Origin: Hemerocallis citrina
Taxonomy: Eukaryota > Streptophyta > Magnoliopsida > Asparagales > Asphodelaceae
DNA length: 64,000 bases
NCBI GenBank assembly: GCA_017893485.1
Contig: CM030364.1
Coordinates: 208,431,384 to 208,495,383, forward strand
Reading direction: 5' to 3'
Shown: one piece after another, positions 11,261 through 21,392 of the stretch
How the letters are laid out: each line of letters opens with the position of its first letter
How positions within the stretch are numbered: position 1 is the stretch's first letter
The notes under the pieces: generated by a model
What the model was told of the DNA's origin: nothing
The model's database searches: none
The model's input: the letters and a program-made list of their open reading frames with translations, nothing else
Made by a program: the position numbers and the translations under genes

Positions 11261-13098
11261 TGATGAGGACATTAATCTGTTTTATTTTATTTTGAGATTT
11301 AGCAATATGTAATTTATTTGAGATTTGTTTAAGATTTGAGAGATTTGTTTTAGATTTGTTTGAGATTTGTTTTGAGCCTATATATAGGCCTTGAGAATAA
11401 TGAGAGAATATGCTATTCATGATTAAAAAAATTATTGTGTTGAGTTATTGCTCTCCATCCCTCTTTTTGTGTGAGACAATTGAGAGAATTATTAGAGTTT
11501 GTGAGAAGTCCTAATAAAGTATTAGGGTTTGTGAGAAACTCTAGAACTACACCAAAATCCCCAAATTAAAAAAATCCTAACCAATTAAACCCTAACCTAC
11601 TCTTCCCTCTCTCCTTCTTCTTCCCCTTCGTTGATCCCGAACCCATCAACCCTGACCTCTTTCTCATCATTGATCACCCCGCCCTCCTCGGCCACCCCCA
11701 CCATCAACGCCTCCCTTCGTCATCGTCAACTCTCCAACTGAACCCAACCCTGACTCATCCTCGCCGCCCCCCCAGTCTCGACCTTCGTCAGCCCGCAACC
11801 ACCATCGTCGACCACGGCACACCGAAGCCTTCCCTCCGCACCTCCACACCCGACCACCACTGCTCTCCTCTCCCCGTCGCAACTCGCAGGCGATCGTCAG
11901 TCACCACCACTAATCGACTTCCCCACTGTGGTGGATTGCAGTGCTTCAACTCAGCCCCGACGCAATTTTCTTCGACCCCAGTAAATTCTTTCCACTTTTC
12001 ATTTATTCGTGATATCATCTATCATCTCTATAATATTATTTGATTTATCTGTCGTCCACAAATATTGAGAGTGTGTTTTACTTGCCTATTAGTGTATAAA
12101 TCTTTATTGAATATCTTACATGCTAAGAACAATTAAGTATTATTGTTGATTGATAGGATTGAACTTTTAATTGGGCTTGTTAAACTATTTCACATCTTAA
12201 AAACTAAGCAGTTAAAATCCCCGATTACGCCCGATTAATCGCTAATCGAAGCCTAAGCAATTATTTTTTTAGCGATTTATAACATTTCATTAGTTAGCGA
12301 TTTAATCAGTTTTAATCGGCCGATTAGTGGTTAATCGGCCGATTTTAAGTGGCCGATTAACCGATTAAATCACCTCTTTTAATTTTCATGTTTGTTTGCA
12401 TTATTTGGGCTTAATCCAGCCCAAACTCAAATCCAAATCCAAATCCCTTCCGATCCTCGCGCAAACCCAAATCTGACATGTCACCGCTCTCTTCTTCTTC
12501 CTCGGGCAAACCCAAACCCAAACTGATTCTCTTCAAACCCAAACTCAAACTGGTTCTCTTCTTCTTCCTCGAGCAAACCCAAACCTGACCTGTCGTCGCC
12601 CCCCCCCGTGCACTGTCGCATACTTGACCCGTCCTGCATCTGCTGCACATCCTCCACTTACTGCTCGCACTGCTTCTCCCCGATTGTTTTTGTTTGATAG
12701 AACCGACCAGTAAACCCAACCCAACCCACATCCAGAATCTAAACTCAGCTCAAACCAAGTACTCTCTTCCTTTTCTCTATAACTATTTTCTGTTTGATAA
12801 TTTCATAATAGTTTTATGTTAGGATTTAGGGTTGCTACATAATGAGGATATATCTTTTTTCAATATATATATATAACGATTTTTCCGATTTAATTCCCGA
12901 TTATTTTCCGATTAACCAATTAATCACTAATCGCTCCTAGACCGATTAGTTCCAAAAACCGATTTTAACTGCCAAGCTTAAAAATCCATCAAACCAATTA
13001 ATAGTTATAATTTCTAACTTAATCTGCATTACGTATTGTTAAATTTAATCCTTTAAAATTCTTATAAATTCTCTATTTTGGGATTACGTTTTACATCA
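11261..13098 (+). repeat. 5' LTR of the Ty3/gypsy derivative (with nested hAT)
   Basis: The LTR is 1838 bp long because a 773-bp hAT and its 8-bp duplication sit inside. Without them it is about 1057 bp, close to the 3' LTR. A TATATATAGG box lies at 11379-11388. The region 11590-11900 is pyrimidine-rich and looks like captured genic sequence. Confidence 0.9.
12204..12976. mobile_element. Non-autonomous hAT nested in an LTR
   Basis: The duplication CTTAAAAA flanks the element (12196-12203 and 12977-12984). The ends are CTAAGCAGTTAAAATC and, reverse-complemented, CTTGGCAGTTAAAATC. The partner LTR at about 16200 shows the unoccupied site with a single CTTAAAAA, which proves the boundaries. Subterminal arrays consist of AATCGGCCGATTA-type palindromes. 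No transposase is encoded. Confidence 0.92.
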
Positions 13099-13101
13099 TT
13101 T

Positions 13102-13113
13102 TGGTATCAGAGC
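13102..13113 (+). other. tRNA primer binding site
   Basis: The sequence TGGTATCAGAGC lies 3 bases after the 5' LTR. It is the classic plant retrotransposon site complementary to the 3' end of initiator methionine tRNA. Confidence 0.9.
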
Positions 13114-13311
13114 CAGGTTCTTAAAACCCTAGTTCTTGCATCATTTAGTCATAATTTTTGCATTCATTTAGAATCATTTTAGAGATTTTTATTTTATTTT
13201 TTGTCTTTCTTTTAGTTCATTGAAAAAAAAACTTAGGTGCATTTAAGACACGATTCCCAAAATTTCAGCAAACACACGTCACCATGACCACTAGTTTTCC
13301 CTCGTTGGTGA

Positions 13312-14540
13312 ATGCGTCTTCGCAGCACCATCACTGATCTTGAAGAGCCTTGCTTGTCCCTCCCAAACTACCCAATTAGAAACCCTAGACCTCCGCGAGC
13401 CCCTCCCCGAACTGAGATGGACAACTCTGATATTTTTGGTACCCTAGCTGCCATTCAAGCAACTCTTGTCAATATCAATCAGAGTCTTGAGAAAGTTGAA
13501 TTGAATCAAAATGTTGCCCCTAAGCTTCTTCGTCAGATTCCCCAAGGAAATGTTCGTGCCGATCGACATCAAGAACGTGACCCTGACGAACAATACAAAA
13601 AAACGTCAAGGCTGACGTTTCCCTACTTTGAAGGCCGTATGGAACCCCAAGCTTATCTCAATTGGATCTATACCATAGACCACTACTTCGTATGGTTTGA
13701 CATGAGCGAAACCCTAAAGGTCAAATTTGCAACGATGAAATTGACTGGAAAAGCTCAACACTGGACCAATTATGAACATGCCCGCAGAGACTGAGGCCTG
13801 GCACCCATAGCTACTTGGGAAGCCATAAAAGAGAAACTCACTGAGAGATATGTGCCCCTATCTTTCCACACCCGAATGCTTGATTCGTGAAATCAACTCT
13901 TATCAGGAAAGCAAATCCACCCAAGAGTATGTGGAAAGTTCGATGACTTCCTCATTCGGTGCAATGCTTTAGGTAAAGAGAGCGAAGAACAAACTCTCTC
14001 TAAGTTCAGAGCTGAATTACGAGCCGATCTTAGGAACGAGCTAATTCATAAAAATATGGATTCATTGGCAGCAGCTTATGCTCTTGTCCTCGATATGAAT
14101 TCCCTTACAGCAAGTTCTCCCTACAAGTCCAGCGATTCGAGAGATCATTCCTCTAGAATGACCTCTACTGAGCCCTCTAGACCTGATCCCCCCTCTTCTC
14201 AGCACCCCAACAAACCTTACCCAAGCAAGCCTACTTCAAATCCTATTCACTTAGATATGACAACGAGTAAGAACACTGAAAGAAACTATTCTAAGATTGA
14301 TCCTCTCACTAAGTGCTATAAATGCAAGGGATACAGACATATTACTAACAACTGTCCCAGCCCAAGTAGGATCAATATAGTAAAGGGTACCACTATCATC
14401 GCTGATGAGCCCGACAATGAGATTACCTATGAACCTCATGTAAGTGATGACTTTGATGAAGGAGAGGATGACCAACCTCTCCACTGTATTCAATCAATCC
14501 AATCACCTCCATTGAATGTACCCGAGTCACCCATTCCTTT
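13312..14540 (+). pseudogene. Gag of the Ty3/gypsy derivative
   Basis: The first segment (13312-13794) carries the retrotransposon gag core, including LTFPYFEGRMEPQAYLNWI and a KFATMKLTGKAQHWTNYE run. A TGA and at least one frameshift follow. The second segment (14056-14540) contains a CCHC zinc knuckle (CYKCKGYRHITNNC) after a serine/proline-rich stretch. Gag would form the particle shell around element RNA in the cytoplasm. This copy is broken. The segment then runs directly into integrase-tail sequence, which marks the large internal deletion. Confidence 0.8.
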
Positions 14541-15205
14541 CCAAGTCATTTGGCAGCCTATAGATTTTATCCATGTGTTAGAACATCTTAGAGTCACAGA
14601 GTCTGCATCCACATTTGCATATCGCATTCATGACTTGCATAAAAAAAATTCAAGAAAATTAATGAGAATAATTTTAACTACAAGTTAATAGCAGATACTA
14701 GAAGAAAATTTAAAACTCTTGATGTTGGTGATGAAGAGATTGTTCAGATTCATCCGGAATGGTTTCGAGCTGGATCCGTTAAGAACTTAAACATACGTGC
14801 TGCAGGCCCATTTAAAATTCTATATAAAATCATTGATAATGCCTAAGTTGTTGACCTTCTTGAAGGTTTTGACATAAGTAAGACTTTCAATATTGAGGAT
14901 CTAGTACTCTATGAAGGCCCAAAATTTAACCCTAGAAATTCTCTTATAAATGAGCCTACCCTACATCTTAAAGATAAGATTTCCACATTTCCCCCTTTAC
15001 CTGATACTACTTACCCACCGACAAACAAATTGAATAATATTTTAGATGATCAAATAATCTCTACCAGAGATGGTGGTATTCATATGTATTTGGTGAGGTG
15101 GAAGAACAAGCTGAAGGCGGATGACACTTGAAGTGATCGTGAGGAGCTCCCGCACTTGGATCCAGATCTTTTGGAGTACCATAACAGGATCACTGGTTTT
15201 GACTC
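14541..15205 (+). pseudogene. Integrase C-terminus with chromodomain, fragment
   Basis: This is the post-core integrase region (EHLRVTESASTFAYRIHDLH, then RKFKTLDVGDEE and a PEWFRAGSVKNLN segment). It ends in a chromodomain at about 15040-15180 (MYLVRWKNKLKADDT). In the family, the chromodomain guides insertion into heterochromatin. In-frame stops (for example after IDNA and ADDT, where tryptophan is expected) show decay. The catalytic integrase core is missing altogether. Confidence 0.8.
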
Positions 15206-15238
15206 GACTGGGTCGAGCCCTTTCCCACCTGGAGAGAA

Positions 15239-16307
15239 TGATGAGGACATCAAATCTGTTTTATTTTATTTTGAGATTTAGCAATATGTAGTTTATTTGA
15301 GATATTTATTTGAGAAATTTGTTTTAGATTTGATAGATTTTTTTAGAATTGTTTGAGATTTGTTTTGCGCCTATATATAGGCCTTGAAAATAATAAGAAA
15401 ATATGTTATTCTTGATTAAAAAAAATATTGTGTTGAGTTATTGCTCTCCATCCCTCTTTTGTGTGAGACAATTGAGAGAATTATTAGGGTTTGTGAGAAG
15501 TCCTAATAAAGTATTAGGGTTTGTGATAAACTCTAAAACTACACCAAAATTCCCAAATTAAAAAAATCCTAACCAATTAAACCCTAACCTACTCTTCCCT
15601 CTCTCCTTCTTCCCCTTCATTGATCCCGAACCCATCAACCCTGACCCATCTCTCATCACCGACCACCACCGCCCTCCTCGGCCACCCCCACCATCGACGC
15701 CTCCCTTCGTCGTCGTCAACTCTCCAACCGAACCCAACACCAACTCATCCCCGCACTCCTCGCCGCCCCCCAGTCTCGACCTTCGTCAACCCGCAACCAC
15801 CATTGTCGACCACGGCACACCGAAGCCTTCCCTCCGCACCTCCACACCCGACCACCACTGCTCTCCTCTCCCCATTGCAACTCCCAGGCGATCGTCAGTC
15901 ACCACCACTAATCGACTTCCCCATTGTGATGGATCGCAGTGCTTCGACTTAGCCCCGACGCAATTTTCTTCGACCCCGATAAATTCTTTCCAGTTCTCAT
16001 TTATTTGTGATTCTATCTATCATCTCTATAATATTATTAAATTTATCTGTCGTCCACAAATATTGAGAGTGTGTGTTCTACTTGCCTATTAGTGTACAAA
16101 TCTTTATTGAATATCTTACATGTTAAGAACGATTAAGTATTATTATTGACTGATAAAATTGAACTTTTAATTGGGCTTGTTAAACTATTTCACATCTTAA
16201 AAATCCATCAAACCAATTAATAGTTATAATTTCTAACTTAATCTGCATTACGTGTTGGTAAATTTAAAATTCTTGGCAATTCTCTATTTACGGTTAAGTT
16301 TATATCA
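15239..16307 (+). repeat. 3' LTR of the Ty3/gypsy derivative
   Basis: This 1069-bp LTR starts TGATGAGGACATC and ends TTTATATCA. A purine-rich stretch GGAGAGAA immediately precedes it. It retains the empty site of the hAT that interrupts the 5' LTR. Confidence 0.9.
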
Positions 16308-16612
16308 AAACCATTGATATCTTATTTTCAACATCTAGCTAAAAATTATACTATTGGATACCCTTTCAATTGAATTTTGCATACCCGTGATATATAATGT
16401 CATATTGTATAATAATGATCATGGAAATTACCCGTAGCTGTATAGTTTACCATATATGCATTTTGTCTCATATCCATTCAACGTTCATAGTGCATAAAGG
16501 TAGCACACCTATTAACTCCATAATGAAACCAGAAGTCACATTTAGCCTTGCACATACATAATTTGGAAAGTGAAGTGACATATGCGTACATAACTACTAA
16601 ATGTATTCAACA

Positions 16613-16700
16613 CTAGTAATATACACGTGCGATGCACATATTAATTTTTTTTTAAAAATAAAGTAAAAACTCTGATTTACACGTGTGATGCATGTCTTGA
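16613..16700 (-). mobile_element. Helitron 3' end, partial
   Basis: On the minus strand the sequence ends with the hairpin GTGCATCGCAC followed by ATTACTAG and a host T, the canonical Helitron 3' terminus. A clear matching 5' TC end was not found, so the element may be interrupted by the next copy. The right limit given here is approximate. Confidence 0.5.
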
Positions 16701-16805
16701 TAAATAGAATTATATATTTTTAAAAGAATGTGAATACTATAATGGGTGAGTTAGAGTTGCACGTAAGTAGCTAAATTTACAACTTCAACTCTTCCATTAT
16801 AATAA

Positions 16806-16991
16806 CTAGTAATTTACATGTGCGATGCACACACGGTTTAATAATTTCAAAAAATAAAAATAAAAACTCTGACGTATGGAGGATTTGAACCAGAAACCTC
16901 CTTTATATTAGTTATGTACGTGCGTTGCACATGTTGGTAGAATGACAATGACAAATGGCACTAAGGCCTTCTCCCATTATAAGATTAGAGA
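16806..16991 (-). mobile_element. Short non-autonomous Helitron
   Basis: This 186-bp element lies on the minus strand. It has a 5' end TCTCTAATCTTATAATGGG after host A, and a 3' hairpin TGTGCATCGCACA followed by CTAG and host T. That matches Helitron rules, with no target duplication. It contains GGTTCAAATCC, which resembles a tRNA B box, so a SINE-like origin of the interior is possible. Confidence 0.6.
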
Positions 16992-17028
16992 TTATTATAT
17001 ATTATATTATAGATAGATGGATAGATAG

Positions 17029-17203
17029 ATAATAATTTACACATGTGATGCACATTTATTATATTAAAAAAATTGAAGTAAAAAATCTGACGTAGTGAGG
17101 ACTCGAACCTGAGACCTCATTGATATTAGTTATGCACGTGCAATGCACGCGTTGGTAGATTTACAAATGACACTAAGGCCTTCTCCCAATATAATATTAG
17201 AGA
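17029..17203 (-). mobile_element. Short non-autonomous Helitron, second copy
   Basis: The copy starts TCTCTAATATTATATTGGG after host A and is clearly homologous to the element at 16806-16991, including a B-box-like GGTTCGAGTCC. Its 3' CTAG has decayed to TTAT next to a GATA microsatellite. Confidence 0.5.
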
Positions 17204-18109
17204 TTAGCAACCACAAACACAACATAAAATAACAACTTCGTCAGACCCACAGAATCGAATCTCGGTTTATACTTAGATCACCACCCAAATCCACTCAGAA
17301 TTTTACCTATCTATACTCCCAGTATGCTTGACTTTACATATAAATTGAAGGAGATTAATTTCTGATACCGATACTGAGTTTTGAAGACATGATTAGATCA
17401 TACAGACAAGGTTCACCTACTACCAACCCGAGCTCCAAATACAAAGGAACAATGCTTGCTATACCGTAAAAGGGAAGTTTATAATAACTTTACATTCTTA
17501 CAATTGCAGGACAGGAACTTAATTGTGTATACATGTGAATTTGAACATACGTCAAGTCACGTACTGCTCAAATAATTTCCTAGAAGCTAGCATATACAAG
17601 CATAATGTTAAAAATAAGTATTAACCCTCAACCTTCCATAACTTCAAATTTTGGGCAAGTGGCAGGGTATTTAAAATGGTAGAAGAGCAACCCAGGGTTC
17701 AATACCCACCAACTACGCATATCAAAGCCAGATTATTAGTATTTTTTAAATACCATTGCATATTGGATAAGTATTGGCCGCTATCGGCTAACAACCAGTG
17801 GGGGCATGTTCGAACATAAGTACTAAACCCTCAATTCTACCACAATTTCGGAGTTCCAGTGACATGGTTTTTAAATTTAAAAGAATAAAAGGGACAACAA
17901 ATGAGCCTGAAGTTAACCAATCAAGCTCAACTTTTCCAACACTTGCATCCTTAACAATCACAAACTTCTTTCAGTTCCTCAATTTCAACCATTCAATCAT
18001 AATTTTCTCTCTCCACCAAATTCTTCATCATAAACTTCAACAAAATCACAGATGCATCCCTATCCTTCTTTAAACACAAACTCTTCAACTTCGAAACTCC
18101 TAAATTTCA
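17204..18109. other. Intron sequence without recognised content
   Basis: This is AT-rich intron DNA between the Helitron cluster and the duplicated exon end. I see no coding region with family resemblance and no element boundary. Confidence 0.4.
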
Positions 18110-18724
18110 CTACCCTCATCATAATCATCACTGTTACAGCTACAATCCAACATATGCTCATCAGAACCATTTTTCGCACAATAGACTAAATCTCCTTAAA
18201 ATTAGCTATCAATGTTCGTGAAACATAATGATCAAGTTCATTTGTTTATCAAATTTCTCAATAAAGTTTCTATTCTTCAATTAATTTTCCATTTTTCAAC
18301 AAAGATAAAAAATTTAATCATATTCACAAATCAGAAAGCCAAAAGTACGATAACTTCACCTAATGTACAAATCAGTGGCATCCACTGATAGCTGAGTATG
18401 CCACTCAGTGGCCTCATTATAATCACAATTACGGCTACACCCCAACATATGCTCATCACAGCCATTTTTCGAACGATAGCCTAAATTTCCTTAATATACT
18501 TATATCAGTGTTAGTGAAACATAAAGATCAAGTTCATTACTTTATCAAATTTCTTCATCAAACTGTCTATTCTTCGACCAACTTATCAATTTTTCAGCTA
18601 GATCAAAAAAAATTCTCGAATTCCCAAACGAAAACATCAAAAAGTCGGGAACTTTATCTAATGTGCAAGATTAAGCTTTTACTTGAATTGTCGAACCATA
18701 AACTCGAAAAGGCGAAAACTTTAC
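18110..18724 (-). repeat. Partial tandem duplication of the exon-1 end and adjacent intron
   Basis: The blocks 18110-18413 and 18415-18725 onwards are diverged copies; both contain CCAACATATGCTCATCA and CCATTTTTCG. The left copy includes a decayed version of the last 55 or so bases of DUF3143 exon 1 (18360-18413). It still reads a DLYIR-type end and carries a potential donor AG/GTGAAG. See the separate finding. Confidence 0.75.
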
Positions 18725-19110
18725 CTAATGTACAAATCAGTAACATCCAGCTCCAACTGCGCGTGCCACTCAGACTTCTCCACAAACCAAGATGCCGGGT
18801 CCTCCTTACTCTGCCGAAACCCTAAATTCTTCAACCAAGCCTCGATGCACGGCAAGCTGTGAGAGTACAAAGGCTTCTTCTTTTCGGGGAGCTTCTTCAA
18901 CCACTCCTCGTCCAATGCCGACAATTCAGCAGAGGGGAAAGACGACTTCGATGAAACTTGGATTAAAGTTGGGGTCTTTCTTCTTCTTCTTCTCTTCGAT
19001 TTGGGGGTTAGGGTTTGGGGATAGGATGGGAATTTAGGTGAAAGCGAGGGGGCGAACGAGGAAGGAGAAGATTGGAAGCAGGGAATGGATTTGGGAACAA
19101 GAGAGTACAT
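18725..19110 (-). CDS. DUF3143 plastid protein, exon 1
   Basis: The exon runs from ATG (19108-19110) to the donor AG/GTAAAG at 18725/18724 and encodes 128 residues plus two bases of a split arginine codon. Residues 1 to about 50 are rich in serine, proline and basic residues with few acids, a typical chloroplast transit peptide. Residues 75-128 carry the DUF3143 core (KPLYSHSLPCIEAWLKNLGF, then EWHAQLELDVTDLYIR). Joined to 6998-7103 the reading is uninterrupted. The family is conserved from cyanobacteria to land-plant plastids, with no established biochemical role. A TATA box lies about 40-50 bp upstream, and a LINE begins only about 200 bp upstream of the ATG. Confidence 0.92.
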
Positions 19111-19150
19111 TTTTTTTATTTATTATTTTGTGTGCGTGTGTGTTTTGGGG

Positions 19151-19164
19151 GTTTATATATATTG
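19151..19164 (-). promoter_or_regulatory. TATA box of the DUF3143 gene
   Basis: AATATATATAAAC on the minus strand lies about 45 bases upstream of the start codon. Transcription would start near 19125-19130 with a very short leader. Only about 200 bp of native promoter remain before the LINE insertion. Confidence 0.6.
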
Positions 19165-20441
19165 GAATTGGAAGGGGGTGGATAAGATGATGATGATGAA
19201 TTGATGATGATGATGAGAAGAGACAGGCCCAAAAGAAATGTAAAAATGTTGTTTTATTTATGGGTTTAGCCGTTTAGGAACGTGATATCTTATTTAACAA
19301 GCATTTGTCATATGATCAACTCCAACCTCATACTCATTATTAAACTAATTCACATTTTTGGTAAGGCGATTCAAAAGCTCTCCTCTCCGTCTACCTCCAC
19401 CTCCAGATCCATCGCCTCTCCGCCATATTTCCCCTTCGTCCATTCATTAAAGTGGTTTATCTCGTCATCCTTTCCATACCCATATCCTTTTCAAGTCCCA
19501 CCTCTTCTTTTTTCTCTTCCCCCTTCCTTTTCGATCCCCCGCCATCTGCTCCTTCCTTCGGCCGACGTGCTGCGCTCTTCTCTCTTCCATTTATCCCTTT
19601 TCACCCTAGACGTTCCATCCTTTTCCTCCTCCGGTCCAATCTACACTCTTGTTGGCATTCGGATCTGAGCTTTCTTGCACTCGATCTGAGCTTGATTGTC
19701 TTGATCTACCTCCTGTCGTCGGGTTTTCGGAGCACCAGCCTGGGCTTTCCCTGATCCACCTATTGGCCGTTGGATCCACCTTTTGATCCATTGCGACTAG
19801 ATCAGAGTTGAGCTTTCTTGTCTGAGCTTCCTTGCTTTAGTTTGGTGCTCCATTGCGACTGGATCAGAGCTGAGCTTTCTTGCCTGAGCTTCCTTGCTTT
19901 AGTTCGGTGCTCGTTTGTTTGGGTTGTTCGACATTTCCGTGATCCATTGCGACTGGGCGTGCTAGCATCTGGGTTTTCGCGTTTGCTTTGGGGTCGAGTA
20001 CCCTGGGATTTGGCGCTTATTGATTTGGACTCAGTGGTGTAGTTCTCCCCTTGGCGGTCCGCTTGCCTCTTGCAGGTGTTTCCTCCCTCTGTCAAGTTTC
20101 GCCTACCGTGATCTGCTTGGCCCTGATCAGAGCTGCTTTCCATTCTATCGCTGTAAGTTTTTAATTTTGTTTAGTTCTTGTGTGGTTGGTTGTGGTGCGT
20201 ATTAGAGGTTCATTTCATATCTTCGATCATTGTGATTGCTCTTGTTATCGTTCTATTCTCTCCCTTCCGTTCTCTTTTCTAGTGTTCCTACTCTCTCCGC
20301 ACCTTTTACAGGTTTCGACTGTTCGCCTGTCTGTGGTGTTCCCATGGTTAGTCATCAATATTTGGTGGCTTGGGTGTTTCCGATCCCCTCGTGTATGTTT
20401 TAGGGTATCCTCTTTCTCTCTCCCTTTTCTGGTTTTGGGAC

Positions 20442-20930
20442 ATGGCCTCTTTGAACCCGTCTTGGGTTGAGGTCGTTAAAAAAAATAGGCCCATTAAATA
20501 TTTCCGCTCTCGTTGCTCTCCCATCTTCCCTATTCCCCATTCCTCTTGTAGTTCCAACCCTCATCTGGTTTGTTTTAGGTGCCTCCTTCCTGGGCATTTT
20601 AAACAAGTGTGCGTGAATAAAATGATGTGCATCTTCTGTGACAAGCTTGGTCATTCGCGCAGTCAATGCTTTTTCCTTCAAAAACTCCTTGGTTTTCCCA
20701 GAGGCAAATCCTTACCGGTCAAACTTCTCTCCTTTCTTAACTATCATCTCTTAAAGTGCAAGCTGAATGCTTGCTTAGCGAGGAAGATTAGTGTCGAGTC
20801 TGAAAAGGATTTTGACTCCTCTGCAGTTCGTCCTTATCCTTTTATGAACTCTACTATTTCTTCCACTGCTTATGGTGACTCTCTTGCTACTCTGCAGCAT
20901 CCTAATATCGCTAACATGTTTAAGGATTGA
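20442..20930 (+). pseudogene. LINE ORF1-like nucleic-acid-binding protein
   Basis: The likely start is the ATG at 20442 (MASLNPSWVEVVKKN). An upstream in-frame ATG also exists. Two successive CCHC zinc knuckles (CFRCLLPGHFKQVC and CIFCDKLGHSRSQC) occupy roughly residues 45-80, as in plant LINE ORF1 proteins that bind element RNA. A TGA at 20928-20930 interrupts the frame. The same frame continues through a tandem copy of the C-terminal part to about 21368, so the original product was probably longer. Confidence 0.65.
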
Positions 20931-21392
20931 ACAGTTCTTACGAAACTTGTTTCCTTTCCTAGGTTGGGTACTTATCAGGCTCGTCCCCATTCTAAAGCTG
21001 TAGTGCCTTCGTTGAGTATGAGTCTAGATAAGGATTCAGTTTTGTTTAAATCCTTACCGGCCAAACTTCTCTCCCTTCTTAACTATCCCATCCTTAAGGG
21101 CAAGCTTAATGCATGCTTGGCGAGGAAGATTAGTTTGGAGTCTGAAAAGGATTTTGACTCCTCTGCTGTTGCTCCTTATCCATTTATGAACTCCACTACT
21201 TCTTCCACTACTTCTGGTGTTTCTCTTGCTACTTTTCAGCACCCTAATCTTGCTAACCTGTTTAAGGATCGAACAGTTTTTACGAAACTGGTTTCCTTTC
21301 CTCGGTTGGGTACTTATCAGGCTCGTCCCCATTATGAAGCTGTGCTGCCTACGTTGAGTATGAGTTAGGATAAGAATTCTGTTTTGGTTAAA
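20709..21392 (+). repeat. 342-bp tandem duplication in LINE ORF1
   Basis: Two adjacent copies (20709-21050 and 21051-21392) have a period of exactly 342 bp, or 114 codons, so the reading frame is kept. Both encode the segment around KLNACLARKIS and SEKDFDSSAV. Confidence 0.85.

Larger units (their letters stand above)
11261..16307 (+). mobile_element. Ty3/gypsy deletion derivative (chromodomain type)
   Basis: This is a complete LTR element with a perfect 5-bp duplication AAACC (11256-11260 and 16308-16312). The LTRs start TGATGAGGACAT and end TTTAyATCA. A primer binding site follows the left LTR. The interior (13099-15238) is only 2.1 kb. It holds gag and then jumps near 14540 straight to the integrase C-terminus with a chromodomain, so protease, reverse transcriptase, RNase H and the integrase core are deleted. 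Orientation is plus. It could only have moved with help from a relative. Confidence 0.9.
7104..18724 (-). other. 11.6-kb intron of the DUF3143 gene
   Basis: The intron starts GTAAAG at 18724 and ends CAG before 7103, reading on the minus strand. It contains a hAT element, a Ty3/gypsy element with its own nested hAT, a group of Helitron ends and a partial tandem duplication of the exon-1 end. The stretches 7104-8467 and 9615-11255 contain no convincing coding region. A 20-base G run lies at 10746-10765. Confidence 0.85.

Noticed and set aside
16860..17120. tRNA genes suggested by GGTTCrAATCC-like boxes on the minus strand
   Set aside because: No cloverleaf or A box could be formed around them. 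The surrounding sequence has Helitron ends instead.
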